A stretch of DNA of 64,000 nucleotides. Origin: Rossellomorea sp. SC111. GTDB taxonomy: Bacteria; Bacillota; Bacilli; Bacillales; Bacillaceae_B. The stretch's first letter is position 1, and each line of letters begins with the position of its first letter. Below the pieces are notes generated by a model. The model saw only the letters and a list, made by a program, of their open reading frames with translations, ran no database searches and was not told the origin of the DNA. Made by a program: the position numbers and the translations under genes. The stretch spans positions 62,001 through 126,000 of the forward strand of contig NZ_JANIOC010000012.1 of the NCBI RefSeq assembly GCF_024733565.1, read 5' to 3'. Positions 7,292-16,180 of this stretch are shown piece after piece.

Positions 7292-7479
7292 CGGAAGCGG
7301 GCTATTTCCACAACCTTCCTCTCTATAATCGTTCCATAGTACTATCTATTAAAACATACATTACAGAATGAAGTAAGTGATGAATGCACTAATTATCCCT
7401 AATTATCCACTTATTAGAGGGGGGGGAGTGTATAAAAGCATTTTAAGGAGCGTTTGTTGCTTGTGAAAAGGCGAGTGGT

Positions 7480-7632
7480 TGGTTGATTTCCGCTGCAGGT
7501 GCTCGCTTTCCGCGGGGCGTGAGTTGAGCCTCCTCGGGCTTTGCCCTGCGGGGTCTCAACTGTCTAGCTCCGACGGCTAGCCGTTCGAGGTCATAAGCTA
7601 AACGGTCCATGAAGGCAAAAAACGCCAATCAG
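7480..7632. repeat. Composite intergenic repeat (family A fused to family B)
   Basis: Bases 7480-7562 are half of a GC-rich element (family A, reverse orientation, with CGCTTTCCGCGGGGCGTGAG and GGGCTTTGCCCTGCGGGG). Bases 7563-7632 are a truncated family B unit (TAGCTCC..GGCTAG..CGAGGTCATAAG). The same junction occurs at 61098. The surrounding gap 7206-8094 has no convincing gene. Confidence 0.75.
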
Positions 7633-7805
7633 GATGGGAACTAACCCTTGAATAGTGAAGCTACTCAGTTCCCCCTTTCCTTCTTGTATACCACCAATGT
7701 TACAATCTCAACTCTTTTTCAACATTGAAGAACTAAATTCTAGGAGGATAGTCATTGAGGTTTTTTGCTATTCGTCATAAGGTTTTCAGAATATAGAATT
7801 ACAGA

Positions 7806-7934
7806 GTGGATTGAAGCGGAAGGCACCTTACTCCTGCGGGAAATTGAGGAAAGGTCGAGACCCCGCAAGGCTTAAGCCTGAGGAGGCTCGACTTCCTCCC
7901 CGCGGAAAGAAGGTGCGTGCAGCGAAAAGGAACG
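7806..7934. repeat. GC-rich intergenic repeat, family A
   Basis: It runs from TTGAAGCGGAAGGCACC through GAGACCCCGCAAGG and GAGGAGGCTCGAC to CCCCGCGGAAAG. The ends can pair, giving an element of about 125 bp like those near 18.3, 18.6 and 61 kb. No protein is supported here. Confidence 0.75.
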
Positions 7935-8094
7935 GTCTATATTTTCACGCTACGGCTCATCCAAAGAATAAACAGGAAGTGAGTGAAACAACTGTTATAT
8001 TAATTTTATGATTAAGCTTTAATTAAAGGGTTTGAAGGGTAGTTTATGTAATATAGTATACAAGGTTCATTCTCTATGAAAGGGAAGTGATGGG

Positions 8095-8439
8095 ATGGGT
8101 GGTAAATGGATGTTCGCCTTTCTTTCGGCAGGTTTATTACTTAGTGGATGTGCCACAGACGATGGGAAGAAAGATCAGGATTCTACTGAGGTCAATTCGG
8201 ATGCACCTGCTGCGGAAACGGATCAGCCTGCGAATAAAATGGATGTTCTGGCCAACGATGAAAAGATCATAGAGATGTTAAAAAAGACCGGAGTCATATC
8301 GGAAGACGCTTCACATGAAGAGATTGAAAAGGCTCTTCAAAAATACCTGCAGGATAAAAACAGTGATCAGCTTACCAATGAAAAAGAAAAGAAAAAATAT
8401 ATTGATGAAATCAAAAAGAAGATTCAGGAGGGCAGCTAG
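8095..8439 (+). CDS. Small lipoprotein of unknown function
   Basis: A 114-residue exported lipoprotein. Residues 1-18 form a signal with lipobox LLSGC (Cys19). A low-complexity acidic linker follows (about 20-50), and then a highly charged helical C-terminus rich in Lys and Glu (about 58-114), possibly a coiled coil. I do not recognise a family. AAAGGGAAG precedes the start. An upstream ATG at 8087 is out of frame. It stands alone between repeat-rich DNA and a convergent SDR gene. Confidence 0.7.
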   Translation: MGGKWMFAFLSAGLLLSGCATDDGKKDQDSTEVNSDAPAAETDQPANKMDVLANDEKIIEMLKKTGVISEDASHEEIEKALQKYLQDKNSDQLTNEKEKKKYIDEIKKKIQEGS

Positions 8440-8448
8440 AAATGGGAA

Positions 8449-8480
8449 GCGGGCAGGGGGAACAACCCTTGCCCGTTCTT
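8449..8480 (+). terminator. Probable terminator of the small lipoprotein gene
   Basis: GGGCAGGGG and CCCTTGCCC pair around a short loop. The T tract after it is poor (GTTCTTATG), so this is a weak terminator. Confidence 0.5.
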
Positions 8481-8493
8481 ATGTCTTCTTGGA

Positions 8494-9288
8494 TCATCGC
8501 ATGACGCTGCCCCCGGAAATTTTGACCGATTCCCCGACAATGTTTTCGGCAGCATCACTTAATAGATAGACGATGGTGTTCGCGACTTCAACAGGGGAGG
8601 TTAATCTTCCTGAAGGAATGCTGTCCTTCGCGATCTCCAATTGTTCCTCATAGCTTCTTCCTTTCCGTTCCCCTTTTGATTTGATGGCGTTTCGTCCCAT
8701 CTCTGTATCGACATACCCAGGGCAGATGGAGTTCACTCTAACATTATGCTGTATTGCTTCATGTGCAAAGGCCTGCGTGAACCCGGTCACAGCAAATTTG
8801 GACGCACTATACGCACTGTTTCCATGGGTGCCTCTCAGTCCGGAAAGGGAAGAGATGTTGACGATCGCCCCACTTTTCCCGTTCTTCATTTGGTTAAAGA
8901 CTGCCTGGGAGAGCTGGACCAGTGAAAAATAGTTTAACTCCATGATGTTTCGCAAATCTTCTTCTGTCAGTTTCTCCACCAGATCACCGCCGCCAATCCC
9001 GGCTGAATTCACAAGACCTGTGATGGGGCCATGCTCATCTCTTGCCGCCGATAAAAGCTGTTCGCGGTCTTCGGTACTCGTAAGATCCGCTTTATAGAGG
9101 AAGACCCTGGAAGGATCTTGGCATTCTGCTTTCAACTGATTCAGTTTTTGTTCATTCCGACCCGTAATCGTCACCTTGGCACCCGCTTGAACGGCTGTTT
9201 TCGCCGTTTCATATCCGATCCCCCCGGTGGCACCTGTGATAAGGATATGCTGATCTTTCAACGTGTTTTCATGAAAAAGGAAACTCAT
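8494..9288 (-). CDS. Short-chain dehydrogenase/reductase (SDR)
   Basis: A 264-residue NAD(P)-dependent oxidoreductase with a classical SDR layout: nucleotide-binding TGATGGIG (18-25), NSAG (94-97), catalytic Ser in NISSLSG (about 147), YSASK with Y160 and K164, and PGYVDTEM after the active site. AAGGAGG is 7 nt before the ATG. Substrate cannot be read from sequence; the sequence resembles the FabG/YhdF-like group. It is monocistronic and convergent with the lipoprotein gene. Confidence 0.86.
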   Translation of the reverse strand: MSFLFHENTLKDQHILITGATGGIGYETAKTAVQAGAKVTITGRNEQKLNQLKAECQDPSRVFLYKADLTSTEDREQLLSAARDEHGPITGLVNSAGIGGGDLVEKLTEEDLRNIMELNYFSLVQLSQAVFNQMKNGKSGAIVNISSLSGLRGTHGNSAYSASKFAVTGFTQAFAHEAIQHNVRVNSICPGYVDTEMGRNAIKSKGERKGRSYEEQLEIAKDSIPSGRLTSPVEVANTIVYLLSDAAENIVGESVKISGGSVMR

Positions 9289-9415
9289 TTTTTAACCTCC
9301 TTGTGATGTATAGTACGTTTTACCCGCTGGGGAGAGGTGGGAAACGGAAGGTGGTCGATTTGAAAATAAATTGGGTGGAATGGACAAGAAACGGTCCAGA
9401 CCCTTTCGTGTAAAC

Positions 9416-9444
9416 GAAAAAGGACCCCGATTTGGAGTCCTTTC
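9416..9444 (-). terminator. Terminator of the ABC exporter-TetR operon
   Basis: Minus strand: AAAGGACTCC, a short loop, GGGGTCCTTTTT. It lies 9 nt past the TetR stop codon. Confidence 0.75.
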
Positions 9445-9452
9445 TGAACGTT

Positions 9453-10100
9453 TTAGCCCTTCCCGATCCCATTTACAATCATCTGAACGGTCATATCGAT
9501 CTCTTTTTCATCATTCCAATCGGCTTCAGGGAGGAAAAGGTACCGAACAATAAGTAAGCCGAAGATGCTGGTGGCTGAAAATCGCACGACAGCGGTTGAT
9601 GGCAGGTCGATAATCTGCCCCTTCTCTTTATAATGATCAACAAGGCGGACGAATTTCTCGAATACCTTTTCAGCGATATGCTCTCTGAACTGTTCTTTCA
9701 GCTCAGGATGAAAAGGGATTTCCTGTATCAATATTTTAAAAGCGGTCATATTCTCTTTCAGGAACTCCTGGCGATTCAAAATCATCGCTTTCAGGAAATC
9801 CTCGTATCGGTCATATTTGGCATCAAGCACTTTATTCAGGTCCCGGATCACAAAGGGAGCGATCAGTTTGGCCATCGTAGGGGATACAATCGAAAGAAGC
9901 AGGTCCTTCTTCGTTTTGTAGTGCCGGAAGATGGTTCCTTCTGCGACGCCTGCCTTTTTGGCGATTTGACTGGTGGAAGTGGAGGCGTAGCCTTTTTCAG
10001 CAAACATCTCGAGGGCTGCCTCCACAATCTTCTGTTGTTTTTCTGTCAGTGATTCTTCTTCATCGAACAACTGTTTAAATATATTTTTTTCTTCAGACAT
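9453..10100 (-). CDS. TetR family regulator of the adjacent ABC exporter
   Basis: A 215-residue repressor. The N-terminal helix-turn-helix (about 22-66) reads IVEAALEMFAEKGYASTSTS, then QIAKKAGVAEGTIFRHYKTK, the TetR pattern; the rest is the variable ligand/dimer domain. It is the last gene of an operon with an ABC permease and ATPase (33 nt from the permease stop) and probably binds the two TGAGT..ACTCA sites that bracket the operon promoter at 11894-11956. The inducer is unknown; drugs or envelope-active compounds are usual for such systems. Confidence 0.85.
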   Translation of the reverse strand: MSEEKNIFKQLFDEEESLTEKQQKIVEAALEMFAEKGYASTSTSQIAKKAGVAEGTIFRHYKTKKDLLLSIVSPTMAKLIAPFVIRDLNKVLDAKYDRYEDFLKAMILNRQEFLKENMTAFKILIQEIPFHPELKEQFREHIAEKVFEKFVRLVDHYKEKGQIIDLPSTAVVRFSATSIFGLLIVRYLFLPEADWNDEKEIDMTVQMIVNGIGKG

Positions 10101-10133
10101 TTTTAAACCCCTAACTTGTCGTTCATTCCTACC

Positions 10134-11150
10134 CTATATTTTACGGTATTTTCTGAGGGCTGCAACATTGAGAACAATAAAGAGTAGAGAAAAACCGATC
10201 AGTACGGATAGATTAAAGAATAAATCCCCGAATGCATAGCCGCGAATCATCACGTCTCTTAAGGCATCGGCCGCATAATAAAGGGGGGTGATGGGTCCGA
10301 TCCAGCTCAGCCACTCGGAGATGGTATCTAAATTGAATAATCCCGAGAAGAAGATCTGAGGAACCACGACGATCGGAATGAACTGCATCATCTGTAATTC
10401 ATTTTTAGCAAAAGCAGACAGCAATATTCCGAGAGTAAGAGCGGTGAACGATAACGAGACGATGATGATCAATACGTTGAAAAAGCTGCCTTGCATCATC
10501 ATGTCCAGGATGTAAATCGAATACCACGATATCAGGGATGCCTGAAGGAGCGTCACGATTCCGAAGCCGATGACGTAACTGACGACCATTTCCCAGATTT
10601 TAATGGGAGAAGCGAGCAACCGTTCAAGGGTCCCCGTCGTTCTTTCTCTTAAAAAGGAGACTCCACTTATTAAAAAGACGAAGAAGAAGACGAAAAATCC
10701 AAGGAGGACGGGTCCAAAGGAGTCAAACATCTCCATATCCTTACTTCCGTGCACATACTTCACTTCATCGGTCATGTTTTGTGAAGGAGATGGGAATAAG
10801 GTCTGAATCTTCTTCATGACGGCTCCATTTACTGTGGGATCACTGCCTTCGATGACAATGGATGGTGAAGTGGGGTCTTCGAATGAAATATAGCCATCCA
10901 GTTCTCCACTTTTAATGTCCTTCAATGCTTTATCGGGATGCGTATAGACTTGAAAATCCTCTGTATCAACCTTCGCTTCCAGCTGTTGCGGCAGATCCAC
11001 AATGGCAACCTTTGCGTCATAATCCTCAGAGTCAAAAACAAGGGAAAGCATGCTGAGGATCAGGAGCGGTGCCAGAAACATCAAGGCCAAAGTACGTTTA
11101 TCCCGGAGGAGCTGCTGAAGGATACGGATGACAAATCCTCTAATTCTCAA
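10134..11150 (-). CDS. ABC-2 type exporter permease
   Basis: About 338 residues. One membrane helix near the N-terminus (RTLALMFLAPLLILSMLSLV) precedes an extracytoplasmic domain of about 110 residues, then five helices in the C-terminal half, with the ABC-2 feature FLRERTTGTLERLLASPI. I prefer a TTG start at 11150: GGAGGTG lies 6 nt before it, whereas the ATG at 11165 has no ribosome site of its own. Either start overlaps the ATPase gene end, so the two are translationally coupled. With the ATPase it should form an exporter of drugs or lipids. Confidence 0.83.
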   Translation of the reverse strand: MRIRGFVIRILQQLLRDKRTLALMFLAPLLILSMLSLVFDSEDYDAKVAIVDLPQQLEAKVDTEDFQVYTHPDKALKDIKSGELDGYISFEDPTSPSIVIEGSDPTVNGAVMKKIQTLFPSPSQNMTDEVKYVHGSKDMEMFDSFGPVLLGFFVFFFVFLISGVSFLRERTTGTLERLLASPIKIWEMVVSYVIGFGIVTLLQASLISWYSIYILDMMMQGSFFNVLIIIVSLSFTALTLGILLSAFAKNELQMMQFIPIVVVPQIFFSGLFNLDTISEWLSWIGPITPLYYAADALRDVMIRGYAFGDLFFNLSVLIGFSLLFIVLNVAALRKYRKI

Positions 11151-11868
11151 CGGAAACACCTCCATTTTTCAAAAAGACATCTTCAATTGAAGTGACCCCG
11201 TACGCTTCTTTGATCCCGGCAGGCGTGTCGCTTGAAATGATTTCTCCATGCTGCAGGAGACCCAGCATGTCACATCTTTCTGCTTCATCCATGACGTGAG
11301 TCGTAATGATCAATGTCCTGCCTTCTTCTTTCAGCCGGTGGAAGCTATCCCATATTTCTTTTCGCAGGACTGGATCGATCCCGACGGTCGGTTCATCAAG
11401 AAATAAGACTTCAGGGTCGTGAAGAAGGGCGATGGCGAGGGAAAGTCTTCGTTTCATCCCGCCTGAATATTGATGAACCGGCTTGTTCAAATGTTCCAGG
11501 AGATCAACGGTGTTCATCACTTTTTCGATTTGCGCATTTCGTTCTGCTTTCTTTAATCCATACAGGGATGCCATGAAGGATAGGTTTTCTTTAGCCGTCA
11601 GCTCATCGTATAGGGCATCGGATTGAGCCATATATCCGATGGTCGGGTACAGGTCGTCTGCCTTCAGCTTGTTTCCTTTGAAGTTCACGCTGCCGGAAGA
11701 GGGCGTTTCAAGACCGATCATGAGCTTGATGAGCGTCGTTTTCCCTGAACCTGACGGGCCCAGTAATCCATAGATTTGGCCTTTAGGAATAGTAAGATCG
11801 ATCGTTTGTAATACGGTCTGTGAGCCAAATGATTTTGACAAGTCACGTAATTGGATAATGGAGTCCAT
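11140..11868 (-). CDS. ABC exporter ATPase
   Basis: A 242-residue ATP-binding subunit. It shows Walker A GPSGSGKTT (37-45), Q-loop near Q82, signature YSGGMKRRL (134-142), Walker B VLFLDEPT and the H-loop in TTHVMDE. AAAGGTG lies 8 nt before the ATG at 11868; an ATG 18 nt upstream lacks such a site. It is the first gene of the operon ATPase-permease-TetR, read from a promoter flanked by two operators. Confidence 0.88.
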   Translation of the reverse strand: MDSIIQLRDLSKSFGSQTVLQTIDLTIPKGQIYGLLGPSGSGKTTLIKLMIGLETPSSGSVNFKGNKLKADDLYPTIGYMAQSDALYDELTAKENLSFMASLYGLKKAERNAQIEKVMNTVDLLEHLNKPVHQYSGGMKRRLSLAIALLHDPEVLFLDEPTVGIDPVLRKEIWDSFHRLKEEGRTLIITTHVMDEAERCDMLGLLQHGEIISSDTPAGIKEAYGVTSIEDVFLKNGGVSVEN

Positions 11869-11893
11869 GTGAATCACACCTTTCAAAAAGTGG

Positions 11894-11956
11894 TGAGTGA
11901 TTACTCACTTATAATATAAAGGATGAGAGTTGTTTTGTAAAGTGAGTAATCACTCA
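11894..11956 (-). promoter_or_regulatory. Promoter with two flanking TetR operators
   Basis: Minus strand: -35 TTTACA (11941-11936), 17-nt spacer, -10 TATATT (11918-11913). The sequence TGAGTGATTACTCA at 11894-11907 lies just past the -10, and its exact reverse complement TGAGTAATCACTCA at 11943-11956 abuts the -35. Both carry TGAGT/ACTCA arms around a 4-nt centre. This is a textbook layout for repression by the operon's own TetR. Confidence 0.75.
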
Positions 11957-11997
11957 TTATTATATTCTTCACATTGATATGTAGAAGAGCCACTATG

Positions 11998-12034
11998 AAA
12001 AAAAAGAGCCTGAGCAACGACCCAGACTCTTCTT
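11998..12034 (-). terminator. Terminator of yojF-bshB2
   Basis: Minus strand stem AAGAGTCTGG / TCAGGCTCTT with a loop of about 9 nt, then nine T residues. Confidence 0.78.
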
Positions 12035-12040
12035 ACCTCA

Positions 12041-12724
12041 TTATTTTACGTTGTCATTTTCCCATTGATAGCTCCAGAATCGTTCAACGGTCACCCATTT
12101 CAATGATTCAGGGTCATTCTGTTGAATCCCTTTTTCAAGATCCTTCAGCATCCAGGCCGTTTGGGAGATATGGGCCTTCATGGCACCGATTTTTTGATCT
12201 TTGACCGGTGTGATATCAACAAAGATATCGGGTTTACCCAATTTTTCTTCACAATTCTTAGAGAACGCCAGGCAGTGAAGTTTCGGTCTTGACGCTTTCG
12301 GAAGGCGTCTGACGGCGCGGACCACGGCTCTTGCGGTTGCTTCATGATCCGGGTGGACGGAGTAGTCAGGGTAGAACGTGATGATGAGGGACGGATTTAA
12401 TTCTTCGATCAGCTCCGTCACCATATTTGAAAGCTTTTCATCATTTTCAAATTCAAGGGTCTTATCCCGGTAGCCCATCATTCGAAGATCCTGTATTCCC
12501 ATCACATCAGCGGCCTTCTGCAGCTCTTTTTTCCGGATCAGAGGAAGGGATTCACGGGTCGCGAAGGGCGGGTTCCCTAAGTTCCTTCCCATTTCCCCTA
12601 ATGTGAGGCATGCATAGGTGACGGGTGTTCCATTGTTCACGTGGGTGGAAATGGTCCCTGATACACCAAATGCTTCATCATCCGGGTGAGGGAAGATGAC
12701 CAGTACCTGTCTTTCTTTTTCCAT
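12041..12724 (-). CDS. bshB2: Bacillithiol biosynthesis deacetylase BshB2 (YojG type)
   Basis: A 227-residue LmbE/PIG-L zinc deacetylase that removes acetate from GlcNAc-malate in bacillithiol synthesis. Zinc-site motifs HPDDE (13-17) and HPDH (124-127) are intact. GGAGAGG precedes the ATG at 12724; the longer open frame upstream has no ribosome site. It lies 34 nt after a YojF homologue, the same pair as yojF-yojG in B. subtilis, which separates it from BshB1. Cytosolic thiol redox defence is its expected role. Confidence 0.88.
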   Translation of the reverse strand: MEKERQVLVIFPHPDDEAFGVSGTISTHVNNGTPVTYACLTLGEMGRNLGNPPFATRESLPLIRKKELQKAADVMGIQDLRMMGYRDKTLEFENDEKLSNMVTELIEELNPSLIITFYPDYSVHPDHEATARAVVRAVRRLPKASRPKLHCLAFSKNCEEKLGKPDIFVDITPVKDQKIGAMKAHISQTAWMLKDLEKGIQQNDPESLKWVTVERFWSYQWENDNVK

Positions 12725-12758
12725 TTTGACCTCTCCTTTATTTATAGGTTCCAGTAGT

Positions 12759-13106
12759 TTAATTGAAAGGGGTTGGACTGATTTCAAGGGCAACGGCTAG
12801 TTTCCCGTCCCCACCATGTCCCGCAAGCAGCAGGCGGCCCTGTTCATCGAATTCATAATGAGTCAGTCCCTCGGCATAAATCCAGCCGATTTCGATTTTC
12901 AGGCCGACGCGGTAAGGTCCGTCCCCGATGATTTTTCCGTGCTCATAGTTCACTTTGGCATTACGTATATAGGCTCCCGCGGAGAAGAAGCCTTCATTGA
13001 AGTGGGAAGCGTAGGCTCCATTGGTGGTTTCTAAATGTATATAAACGTCCTGACGGGCAAGCTTGGTGATGATTCCCTGCACATCGGCAATCTTGATTGG
13101 TTCCAT
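12759..13106 (-). CDS. YojF family protein (DUF1806)
   Basis: A 115-residue soluble protein beginning MEPIKIADVQGIITKLARQD and containing GDGPYRVGLKIEIGWIYAEG, which I recognise as the YojF family. No catalytic motif or membrane segment is visible. It is encoded directly before bshB2, as in other bacilli, so a supporting role in bacillithiol metabolism is likely but unproven. AAGGAGG lies 12 nt before the ATG. Confidence 0.82.
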   Translation of the reverse strand: MEPIKIADVQGIITKLARQDVYIHLETTNGAYASHFNEGFFSAGAYIRNAKVNYEHGKIIGDGPYRVGLKIEIGWIYAEGLTHYEFDEQGRLLLAGHGGDGKLAVALEISPTPFN

Positions 13107-13233
13107 TCTTTTTCCTCCTTAAATACAGAAAAGACTCTTAACCATTATGTACTATCTTACTAAAATACATGAATGAATGCGAAAAGTATGATTGAGGAAA
13201 ATGGGAGGCGCGCGTGGTGAGGTCCGTCCCTCA

Positions 13234-13277
13234 AAAAAAGTGCCAGACACGATAGGGTTCATTCGTGACTGGCACCT
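13234..13277 (-). terminator. Terminator of pdxK
   Basis: Minus strand: AGGTGCCAGTCACGA pairs with TCGTGTCTGGCACTT with one offset, then a seven-T run. The arms contain the TGCCAGACAC repeat motif seen elsewhere in the window. Confidence 0.75.
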
Positions 13278-13290
13278 GGCCGGGAGAGAA

Positions 13291-14094
13291 TTATTTATTG
13301 AAGCGGTTGTAGGCTCCGTGCATGACGGGTCCAACGTATTCGTTCAGTTTGAAGCCGTGTTTGATGGCTGCAGTGACGAAGGATTTGGCATTCTGGACCG
13401 CTTCTTTCACGTCTTGTCCGTTGGCAAGGTTTGCCGTGATGGCAGCTGCGAACGTGCATCCTGCTCCGTGGTTATACGTCGTTTCCACTTTTTCTTCTTC
13501 AAGAAGGGTGAATTCATTTCCGTCAAAGAATAGATCAAGTGCTTTATCGTGCTTCAGTTGCTTTCCGCCCTTGATGACGACATTTTTCGCGCCAAGGTCG
13601 TGAATCTTCCTGGCTGCTTCTTTCATTTCATCAATCGTTTTGATTGGACCGGTCCCCGCAAGCTGACCTGCTTCGAACAGGTTAGGTGTTACAACGGTCG
13701 CACGCTGCAGTAAGTGCTCTCTCATGGCGTCGGTTGTTTCAGGGTGAAGGACTTCATCTTCCCCTTTACATACCATGACAGGGTCGATGACGACTTTATT
13801 TAGACCGAATGCATCGATTTTTTTCGCTGCAAGTTCGATGATTTCAACCGTGCCGAGCATTCCTGTTTTCATGGCATCGATACCGACAGACATAACCGTT
13901 TCCAATTGTGCTTCCAGAGTATCGATGGATAGTGGGTGAACGTTGTGGTGCCAATGGTTGTCAGGGTCCATGGTCACCACAGTGGTTAGGGCCGTCATCC
14001 CATATACGCCGTGCTCCTGGAATGTTTTAAGATCTGCTTGGATCCCGGCGCCTCCGCTTGTATCGGAACCGGCGATCGTGAGTGTTTTTTTCAT
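13291..14094 (-). CDS. pdxK: Pyridoxine/HMP kinase PdxK (ThiD-like)
   Basis: A 267-residue ribokinase-fold kinase. Landmarks are [17 protein letters not shown] (9-25), DPVMVCKG near residue 105 and the anion-hole/active segment [12 protein letters not shown] near residue 210 with its conserved Cys. The sequence closely follows B. subtilis PdxK (YwdB), which phosphorylates pyridoxal and pyridoxine despite its ThiD-like fold, and synteny with ung and ywdI supports this. AGGAGG is 10 nt before ATG 14094 and only 1 nt before ATG 14103, so I use the former. HMP kinase activity is also possible. Confidence 0.88.
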   Translation of the reverse strand: MKKTLTIAGSDTSGGAGIQADLKTFQEHGVYGMTALTTVVTMDPDNHWHHNVHPLSIDTLEAQLETVMSVGIDAMKTGMLGTVEIIELAAKKIDAFGLNKVVIDPVMVCKGEDEVLHPETTDAMREHLLQRATVVTPNLFEAGQLAGTGPIKTIDEMKEAARKIHDLGAKNVVIKGGKQLKHDKALDLFFDGNEFTLLEEEKVETTYNHGAGCTFAAAITANLANGQDVKEAVQNAKSFVTAAIKHGFKLNEYVGPVMHGAYNRFNK

Positions 14095-14195
14095 GGGTTG
14101 CATTCCTCCTGTGAATTCGTTTCATTGTAAAAGTCTGACTAAAGAATATAATATCGGGCGGGTAAAAACAAATTGTTTTCACTCTAGATGACGAC

Positions 14196-14230
14196 AAAAA
14201 AGACGCCGGATGAAAACCATCGACGTCTTT
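14196..14230 (-). terminator. Terminator of the YflT-like stress gene
   Basis: Minus strand AAAAGACG..CGATG with CATC..CGTCTTTTTT, with small bulges. It lies 18 nt beyond the stop codon. Confidence 0.72.
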
Positions 14231-14247
14231 TCGGCTGTCTGACAAAC

Positions 14248-14598
14248 TTAGAAAGGCTTTGCGTTATTATCGGTTGCTTCTTTGGAAGCGACGATCACAA
14301 GCTTGCCTTTATCGAGTTCTTCCTCATAAGCATCGGCTTCTGCCTGGTTCATCCCCACGGACTTCATTTTCGAACGCAGTTCATCTCCGCGGCTGTTGAA
14401 CATATTCCCCATGGATTCAAGAATTCCCTGCTCCTTAATACCGGTTGATTCTGTATTGGTCGCCTCGGTAATGTGTTTAGAACGATGTTTGTCATGAGCG
14501 AATACGTAAATGTCATCTTTGGTATAACCTTCGCTTGTGAACATGTCGATTTCTTTTTTCGCCTCTACTACATTCTGTACTGTTTGTACCTTATACAT
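14248..14598 (-). CDS. General stress protein 17M-like (YflT domain)
   Basis: A 116-residue soluble protein starting MYKVQTVQNVVEAKKEIDMF; the repeated amphipathic pattern and DKGKLVIVASKE end fit the YflT (GSP17M) domain. The ATG at 14598 is 8 nt from GGAGG; the long upstream extension has no translation signal. A SigB promoter match lies 38-62 nt upstream, as expected for this family of SigB-controlled stress proteins in B. subtilis. Biochemical function is unknown. Confidence 0.82.
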   Translation of the reverse strand: MYKVQTVQNVVEAKKEIDMFTSEGYTKDDIYVFAHDKHRSKHITEATNTESTGIKEQGILESMGNMFNSRGDELRSKMKSVGMNQAEADAYEEELDKGKLVIVASKEATDNNAKPF

Positions 14599-14635
14599 AT
14601 TCATTACCTCCGTGTTTTTATGTCTTGTCCCTTCT

Positions 14636-14660
14636 TTTCCCGGTAGTGCCAAATTCAAAC
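14636..14660 (-). promoter_or_regulatory. SigB-type promoter
   Basis: Minus strand GTTTGA (14660-14655), 13-nt spacer, GGGAAA (14641-14636). This fits the SigB consensus GTTTWW-N12-15-GGGWAW with one mismatch, 38 nt before the stress gene start. Confidence 0.65.
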
Positions 14661-14740
14661 TTTCCAAAATATAGAAGTAGAATAATTGTTTCCAAGATTC
14701 TACATTATTTCCTATAATAGAAGAGAGGAAGGTGAAGGGT

Positions 14741-15490
14741 TTGACAAGTCAATACAAGAAAATACGTGAAATGGAAGAGATTTTGGCGGAATTGAAGGAA
14801 ACTGAAAGAGAAACAGGAGCCTCTTTGGCCATTGAAAATAGAAGAAGCAGGCGTCGGGGATTGACCCATACACTCCTGGCTTTTTGGAAGAGGAGGGTGG
14901 TGCTCTTTCTGGTCGTGTTCTTGCTGGTGGTGGGAGCAGCAACGATAGGGGTCTACTCCTGGTTATCGGGCTCTACTTTTACAGAAGAAAAGGGTTCATT
15001 CGTGGAACGGATTCAAGAGATGAGTTCGCTGGCTACGGCTCAAGGGTTTGTGAAGGCCGTGATCGAGCAGGAGGATAACCAGTTATTCGGGAAAGAAATC
15101 AATGCGGACCTCCCCGGCACGAAACGGAAGCTTCTGATGGTCGTTCCCGGTACGGTCCTTGCCGGGGTGGATTTACAAGGAATCGATGACAAGGATATAG
15201 TAGTGAATGAAGAGAAGAAAGAAATCAGGCTCACGCTGCCCCGGGCGGAGATCCTTCAGGAGCCGTCCATCGATACGGACAATATCAAGACGTTCTCTGT
15301 GGAAGGGATCTTCCGGAATGATGTGGACTGGAATGAAGGGTTTGCCCTTGCGGAAGTGGCAAAGGATCAAATCAGTCAGGAAGCGGTCGAACAGGGGATT
15401 CTTCAAGCAGCAGAAAAAAATGCTGAAAAGTCATTGAAGGGTTTCTTTGAACAATTAGGGTACGAGGTCACGATTGAATTTCAAAACTAG
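14741..15490 (+). CDS. DUF4230 family membrane-anchored protein
   Basis: About 249 residues. A charged cytoplasmic N-terminus (1-48) precedes one membrane helix (about 51-73, VVLFLVVFLLVVGAATIGVY) and an external domain of about 175 residues that looks like DUF4230 (ITVNEEKKEIRLTLP-type strands and a helical C-terminus). Function is unknown. I choose TTG 14741, with AAGGTG 6 nt before it; GTG 14732 in the same frame is too close to its ribosome site. It lies 15 nt before ung and may be cotranscribed. Confidence 0.75.
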   Translation: MTSQYKKIREMEEILAELKETERETGASLAIENRRSRRRGLTHTLLAFWKRRVVLFLVVFLLVVGAATIGVYSWLSGSTFTEEKGSFVERIQEMSSLATAQGFVKAVIEQEDNQLFGKEINADLPGTKRKLLMVVPGTVLAGVDLQGIDDKDIVVNEEKKEIRLTLPRAEILQEPSIDTDNIKTFSVEGIFRNDVDWNEGFALAEVAKDQISQEAVEQGILQAAEKNAEKSLKGFFEQLGYEVTIEFQN

Positions 15491-15505
15491 AAAGGGTGTC
15501 TCTAA

Positions 15506-16180
15506 GTGTCGGCGATTTTTCAAAATGATTGGGCACACGTTCTGGAAGATGAACTTCAGAAGGAATATTACCGGGATTTACGGGAATGGCTGAAAGGGGA
15601 GTATCAAACGACCCTCACTCATCCACCCATGCACGATATTTTCAACGCTTTTCACTATACAGCCTATGAGGATGTAAAGGTTGTCTTGCTGGGGCAGGAT
15701 CCGTATCATGGAGCAAATCAGGCAGAGGGGTTGAGCTTTTCTGTGAAAAAAGGGGTGAAAATCCCTCCTTCCCTGCGAAATATGTATAAAGAGCTTCAGG
15801 ATGACCTGGGATGTCCGATTCCCGCACATGGCTCACTGGTGAAATGGGCAGATCAGGGTGTCCTTCTATTAAATACAGTGCTGACCGTCGGGGACGGCAA
15901 GGCCCACTCCCATAGAGGGAAGGGATGGGAACGGTTCACCGATCGAGTCATCTCCTTATTGAATGAACGGGAGATGCCGGTAGTGTTTTTGCTATGGGGA
16001 AAGCCTGCCCAGGCGAAGCAGTCGTTGATTGATTCATCCAGGCACTACATTGTCACGGCTCCACATCCAAGCCCATTATCGGCCCACCGCGGCTTCTTTG
16101 GAAGCAGACCTTATTCAAAAACGAACGGGTTTCTTCGTGAACAGGGAATGGAAGAAATCGACTGGTGTATAGAATCGTGA
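15506..16180 (+). CDS. ung: Uracil-DNA glycosylase, family 1
   Basis: A 224-residue base-excision repair enzyme that removes uracil from DNA. The water-activating motif GQDPYHG (catalytic D65) and the leucine-loop motif [10 protein letters not shown] (H187) are complete. The start is GTG at 15506 with AAAGGGTG upstream. Synteny with pdxK, ywdI and ywdK matches the B. subtilis ywd region. The stop codon overlaps a parS site by position only: the site begins one base after the TGA. Confidence 0.95.
   Translation: MSAIFQNDWAHVLEDELQKEYYRDLREWLKGEYQTTLTHPPMHDIFNAFHYTAYEDVKVVLLGQDPYHGANQAEGLSFSVKKGVKIPPSLRNMYKELQDDLGCPIPAHGSLVKWADQGVLLLNTVLTVGDGKAHSHRGKGWERFTDRVISLLNEREMPVVFLLWGKPAQAKQSLIDSSRHYIVTAPHPSPLSAHRGFFGSRPYSKTNGFLREQGMEEIDWCIES

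Noticed and set aside
7443..7960. Frames of 61 and 66 codons in the gap 7206-8094
   Set aside because: They run through GC-rich family A/B repeats, whose composition keeps frames open; there is no supporting motif.
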